From the NCBI RefSeq assembly GCF_000702265.1, contig NZ_JNKZ01000011.1, positions 62,001 through 126,000 on the forward strand: DNA of 64,000 bases. The letters are read 5' to 3'. Origin of the DNA: Butyrivibrio sp. NC2002. Lineage in GTDB: Bacteria > Bacillota > Clostridia > Lachnospirales > Lachnospiraceae. The notes under the pieces are model-generated. The model did no database searches. It was not told the DNA's origin and saw only the letters and a program-made list of their open reading frames with translations. Below, in pieces: positions 60,310 through 64,000 of this stretch. The translations under genes were made by a program, and so were the position numbers. The stretch's first letter is position 1; the number at the start of each line of letters is the position of its first letter.

Positions 60310-62181
60310 TCAGATATCAAAATCATCTCCCTGCTCTATCTCTATATCAAAGTCATCCTTTGTATGAGGAGCTTGTGAGTCTTCTGCTGCATCAGCAATA
60401 TCCTTTTGTGTATCTGACTCGTTATTATCGTTTTTATTTCCAACAGACAAAATTCCTATATCATCCATCTGTTGTCTGTTCATATTAAAGTGAGGCACAA
60501 TATCCTCTTCATCTTCTTCACCTACAGGAAGGACCATTCCCTCAGGCACATATCTGGGTGCCTCATTTTTCTTTGGCTGCAAGGGAGCATCTTCACGCAC
60601 TTCCTTCACATCGTCCGGAATTTCCTGTGTTTCCGGGATCTCATGCAGGACTTCTTCCACGTCTTCTTTCGAAGTCTCTTCCTGCACTTCTTCCAAGTCT
60701 TCTTCTACTGTCTCTTCTTCCGAAGTCTCATCATAATACTCTTCCGTCTCCTCTTCCGGAGTTTCATCATAATGCTCTTCCACATCTTCTTCCGCAGCTT
60801 CATCTACTGCAGATTCCTGCTCCTTCTGCGCGGTTTCAGGCATTATGATCTCGCTTATCTGAGAATTTCTCTCAGGATCATCGAATGCCTCAGGGCTCTC
60901 ATAAGCTTCAGCATCCTCATCCTCCATGCCACTTCGTTCATCAAATGTAACGCAGGAAAGTCCGCAGCCTGCAAGGATACTAAGAAGTACAACAACCATC
61001 ACCTCTGTGTTAAACATCGTCTTTTCGGAAAGCTTACCAAAAAGAAGGAGCAGCATACTCATAAACACAAAAGGAACTGCCTTTGTCGGGCGCTTTTTTC
61101 CCTTGCCTCTGAAAAATCCAAATACAAAGAATGATCCGATATACAAAAGAACTGCACATAAAATAAGGCTGTCAAAACGGCTATTCGTCAAAGTATCAAA
61201 TGCACTGTTTTCGCTTTTTACAAGATAAGCATTCGCGTACTCTGCAAGTGGAGAACCAAGCACTCCACTTCCTCTTGTATAGACAAATACACCTATAAAA
61301 GAACTAGCTGTGGAAATAACAAAGATTACAGCATTTACAATACGTGATAAGATTCCGGGTTCCTTACTGTCTATAACAATCCCTGCTACAAGAAGTGAAA
61401 TAAGCACTATCATACCGGGCTCAAGATATACGCATAATCCAAGTAAAAGCCCCATTATGATGTCAAATAACTTAAAGAATATCCCACCTGCAAATGATGT
61501 CCCGCAAGCCTTTGCATATAATACAAGAAGCATAAAATAGAGCGAGAAAATAAAATACAGCAGATTGTCCGCTGATAATTCTGCAAACGACAGTCCCACA
61601 ACGGGTATTGATGATATCAGCACTGCAATAATAAGTGCGCCAAAAATGCCTATACCCTGTCTTAAAGCGATATACAAAAATAAAATAGATAAAACTCCAA
61701 ATATCAGCTGAAGGACAACAGCGGCATTTATCGTATTGCCCGTAAACTGCATAAAAATATGGAGTATACCAACATAAAAAGATTCCGGAAATCCAGGGAA
61801 TGTGCCTTCTTTTGCTGCCTCCGTGATGGTAGCTCTGTCATAGAGACTAAGGTCTCCGCTCACACTTATCCCTGTTGCCAAGGCGGAATAGATAACTATA
61901 GCCATAGTCATAACAAGAATAGGAATAAGCACCTCCACTACCGGGTGGAAGCTGCCTTTCATTACAAAAGGTACCTTTTCCCTCAAAAAATCCGAAATCT
62001 TTTTTAGTACAAAATAAATAGCTCCGGCAACCAGTATTGTCAGAGTAATGATCGCTCTGACAGGGTTACCGAATGTAGGAACAAGTCCTGAGTAGAAACA
62101 CGTATATACTATTGCTCCCAACATCAGGATTAAAAATAATACCCAGACACAAATCCCCATCCATGTCTTTTTCAGTTTCAT
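60310..62181 (-). CDS. Large polytopic membrane protein with acidic repeat tail
   Basis: A 623-residue protein with about 11 membrane helices (1-415), an architecture like GT39/dolichyl-phosphate-mannose transferases with a first extracellular loop (GISVSGDLSLYDRATI) that has an acidic residue pair, and a ~200-residue cytoplasmic tail dominated by Glu/Asp. The tail holds imperfect repeats such as EEHYDETPEEETEEYYDETS. GGGGGAG precedes the ATG. No recognisable enzymatic motif; function unknown. Encoded between yebC and the M16C peptidase. Confidence 0.7.
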   Translation of the reverse strand: MKLKKTWMGICVWVLFLILMLGAIVYTCFYSGLVPTFGNPVRAIITLTILVAGAIYFVLKKISDFLREKVPFVMKGSFHPVVEVLIPILVMTMAIVIYSALATGISVSGDLSLYDRATITEAAKEGTFPGFPESFYVGILHIFMQFTGNTINAAVVLQLIFGVLSILFLYIALRQGIGIFGALIIAVLISSIPVVGLSFAELSADNLLYFIFSLYFMLLVLYAKACGTSFAGGIFFKLFDIIMGLLLGLCVYLEPGMIVLISLLVAGIVIDSKEPGILSRIVNAVIFVISTASSFIGVFVYTRGSGVLGSPLAEYANAYLVKSENSAFDTLTNSRFDSLILCAVLLYIGSFFVFGFFRGKGKKRPTKAVPFVFMSMLLLLFGKLSEKTMFNTEVMVVVLLSILAGCGLSCVTFDERSGMEDEDAEAYESPEAFDDPERNSQISEIIMPETAQKEQESAVDEAAEEDVEEHYDETPEEETEEYYDETSEEETVEEDLEEVQEETSKEDVEEVLHEIPETQEIPDDVKEVREDAPLQPKKNEAPRYVPEGMVLPVGEEDEEDIVPHFNMNRQQMDDIGILSVGNKNDNNESDTQKDIADAAEDSQAPHTKDDFDIEIEQGDDFDI

Positions 62182-62202
62182 CTCAAGACTCCCCCTAAGT
62201 TT

Positions 62203-62940
62203 TTATTCTACTGAGCTGTCATCCCAGTTGTGATATACTGCCTGAACATCATCATCCTCATCAAGAATGTCAAGTATTCTCTGGATGAACTTAACGTTGT
62301 CGCCTGTAACCTCTACATAGTTCTGAGGGATCATTGTGATCTCAGCCTGAGCTGTAGCGATCTTCTCTTTTTCAAGAGCTTCAACAACACCCTGGAATGC
62401 ATCGGGAGTTGTAAGGATTTCGAAGCTGTCCTCTTCCTCGTTAAAATCATCAGCACCTGCATCAAGTACAAGCATCATAAGGTCATCAGCGCCCATCTCG
62501 CACTCTTCTTTGTCGATGATGATCTGACCCTTTCTGTCGAACATATAAGATACGCATCCCTGAGTACCGATGTTTCCGTTACCCTTAGAAAATGCAGCTC
62601 TTACATTAGCAGCTGTACGGTTAGCATTATCTGTAAGTGTATCAACGATAATAGCTGTACCGCCGGGGCCGTATCCTTCGTATGTAAGGTTCTGGTAATC
62701 TACGCTTCCGTCAGCTCCTGCAGCCTTCTTGATACCTCTCTCGATAGTATCGTTAGGCATGTTGTTAGCCTTTGCCTTTGCTATAACCTGTGCAAGCTTG
62801 AAGTTATTTGCAGGATCGGGGCCGCCTTCCTTAACTGCAACTGCTATCTCACGACCGATAACTGTGAAGATTTTTCCCTTAGCAGCGTCGTTCTTCTCCT
62901 TTTTATGTTTAATGTTTGCAAATTTTGAATGTCCTGACAT
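62203..62940 (-). CDS. yebC: YebC/PmpR family protein
   Basis: A 245-residue protein of the YebC/TACO1 family: MSGHSKFANIKHKKEKNDAA, PNDTIERGIKKAAG and YEGYGPGGTAIIV. Members act as transcription regulators or in translation of polyproline stretches; the exact role here is unknown. AGGAGG lies before the ATG. It is 24 bp downstream of the CBS-domain gene. Confidence 0.96.
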   Translation of the reverse strand: MSGHSKFANIKHKKEKNDAAKGKIFTVIGREIAVAVKEGGPDPANNFKLAQVIAKAKANNMPNDTIERGIKKAAGADGSVDYQNLTYEGYGPGGTAIIVDTLTDNANRTAANVRAAFSKGNGNIGTQGCVSYMFDRKGQIIIDKEECEMGADDLMMLVLDAGADDFNEEEDSFEILTTPDAFQGVVEALEKEKIATAQAEITMIPQNYVEVTGDNVKFIQRILDILDEDDDVQAVYHNWDDSSVE

Positions 62941-62964
62941 TGCTTCCTCCTAAATTTTTAAAAA

Positions 62965-64000
62965 TTAGTTTTCTTTATTTTCCTGATCGTCTCCGGTTTC
63001 CTCCGGCTCATCTTTTTTAAGCCTCTTAACCAGTACGCTTTGGATCATATGATTTTTTACAGAGAGTATTTTAAATGAATATCCATCTATCTCTGCAGTG
63101 AAGTCCTCGCCTTCATTCGGTATCCTGTCAAGCTTTGATATCAAAAGTCCGTTGACAGTTTCGAACTCCACATTTTCAAAGGAAAGACCGAATTTTTCCT
63201 CCAAGTCTTCAAGAGGTGTTTTTCCCTCGATTATAAACTCATCTTCATTGGATGTCGGCGCGATATAAGCTTCTTCTTCGTCATATTCATCCATGATATT
63301 TCCGACGATTTCCTCGATTATGTCCTCCATAGAGACAAGTCCCGCAGTCTGTCCGTACTCATCAATTACAATAACCATCTGAGTCTTTGACTTCTGCATC
63401 TCATGGAAAAGAGTATCGATATTTCTGGTCTCGTTGACATTCTTAGGAGCTCTAAGAAGACCCCTGGTCTTTCTCAAAGGCGTGTCATCATCTATATGCT
63501 CATAGAGCTTTTTCATGGCATCCCTTATGTGAAGGATTCCGATGATGTGATCTATGTTATCGAGAAAAACAGGAAATCTTGAGTTGTTTTTCTCAAGCAT
63601 AAAATCGACAGCTTCCTGAAGTGTCATATTTCCGTCGATACACACCATGGCATTTCTGTTAGTCATAATATCCTGAGCCTGCTTATCCGAAAACTCAAAG
63701 ATATTACTTATCATATCAGCCTCTGAGTCCTGAAGTACGCCCTGTTCCTGACCTTCTGAAACCATGGACTTTATCTCTTCCTCGGTTACATCATTGTCAT
63801 CAGCATCCCAGTGAAATCCGAAGATTCTTAAAATCCCCCTGGCACTGACTCTTATCAGACCTGTAAAGGGACTTAGAATGCCTATAACAGCATTGATCAG
63901 ACCAACACATGCAAATGCCCAATTCTCCGGATATCTTGCGCCAAGTTTCCTTGGGATCAAAACTCCGAACGTAAGGATCACATACATAAGAACAAGCACC
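62965..64000 (-). CDS. CNNM/CBS/CorC-type transporter protein (hemolysin family), C-terminal part
   Basis: The window edge cuts the N-terminus, so the first coding bases lie beyond 64000. The visible ~344 residues contain the last membrane segments of a CNNM (DUF21) domain, two CBS domains (MTNRNAMVCIDGNMTLQEAV; TQMVIVIDEYGQTAGLVSME) and a CorC_HlyC domain (FIIEGKTPLEDLEEKFGL, TVNGLLISKLDRIPNEGE). Such proteins are membrane regulators or transporters of Mg2+/Co2+. The end is intact with a Glu-rich tail. Confidence 0.92.
   Translation of the reverse strand, partial: VLVLMYVILTFGVLIPRKLGARYPENWAFACVGLINAVIGILSPFTGLIRVSARGILRIFGFHWDADDNDVTEEEIKSMVSEGQEQGVLQDSEADMISNIFEFSDKQAQDIMTNRNAMVCIDGNMTLQEAVDFMLEKNNSRFPVFLDNIDHIIGILHIRDAMKKLYEHIDDDTPLRKTRGLLRAPKNVNETRNIDTLFHEMQKSKTQMVIVIDEYGQTAGLVSMEDIIEEIVGNIMDEYDEEEAYIAPTSNEDEFIIEGKTPLEDLEEKFGLSFENVEFETVNGLLISKLDRIPNEGEDFTAEIDGYSFKILSVKNHMIQSVLVKRLKKDEPEETGDDQENKEN

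Noticed and set aside
1..64000. Search for tRNA, rRNA, CRISPR arrays, insertion sequences, prophage or defence genes
   Set aside because: None recognised; gene content is housekeeping, motility and metabolism with uniform style.

Overview
The window looks like chromosomal DNA from an anaerobic, flagellated member of the Lachnospiraceae (Clostridia), probably close to Butyrivibrio or its relatives. The evidence is protein family content: CodY, HemZ, a group B-type [FeFe] hydrogenase, a Na+-translocating decarboxylase split into separate subunits, and a Firmicutes fla/che-type operon. Strong AGGAGG ribosome binding sites and a moderate-to-low G+C content fit. The genus is inference. I saw no rRNA, tRNA, CRISPR array, prophage or insertion sequence. 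Almost every gene is on the minus strand; only bioY and birA are on the plus strand.

Layout, in window coordinates. 1-11447: basal body, export and hook genes, transcribed right to left as flgB-flgC-fliE-fliF-fliG-fliH-fliI-fliJ-ylxF/motE-fliK-flgD-flagellar operon protein-flgE (cut by the window edge). 11722-14860: codY and topA; topA-codY-flgB is a compressed version of the Bacillus order. 14861-15801: the only long gene-free stretch. It holds a predicted ncRNA on the minus strand (consensus promoter, three stem-loops, terminators), a repeat element and the bioY control region. 15802-17423: bioY and birA behind two BirA-type operators. 17436-22429: hslO, pta, a beheaded GH42 beta-galactosidase pseudogene and an [FeFe] hydrogenase. 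22538-31448: an ABC importer, a HAD phosphatase, an ArsB-like permease, a MATE exporter, an RsbW-like anti-sigma factor, hemZ and a metallo-beta-lactamase-fold hydrolase. 31493-38536: rel and apt, then a two-component system with an acidic lipoprotein and a membrane protein coupled to glgX. 38526-46296: glgX and the biotin-dependent decarboxylase cluster. 46489-64000: scpB/scpA, a phosphoesterase, rpsU, a GtrII-like membrane protein, alaS, glyQS, a lipoprotein, recO, era, an M16C peptidase, a large membrane protein, yebC and a CBS/CorC-type protein cut by the window edge.

How the parts connect: biotin is a common thread. BioY imports it, BirA attaches it and represses bioY, and the biotin carrier protein of the decarboxylase at 40.9-46.3 kb is the obvious client. 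Two carboxyltransferase-type subunits (OadA-like and MmdA-like) flank one shared carrier/beta/gamma module. CodY and Rel link nutrient state to gene expression next to the motility operon. Hydrogenase and Pta fit fermentative energy metabolism.

The most interesting unexplained item is the predicted ncRNA at about 15100-15428. It has a TTGACA-N17-TATTAT promoter and two downstream terminators, and I do not recognise its family. Next are a repeat element present twice around topA, an insertion of about 60 residues in the KH region of Era, and the two-alpha-subunit decarboxylase.
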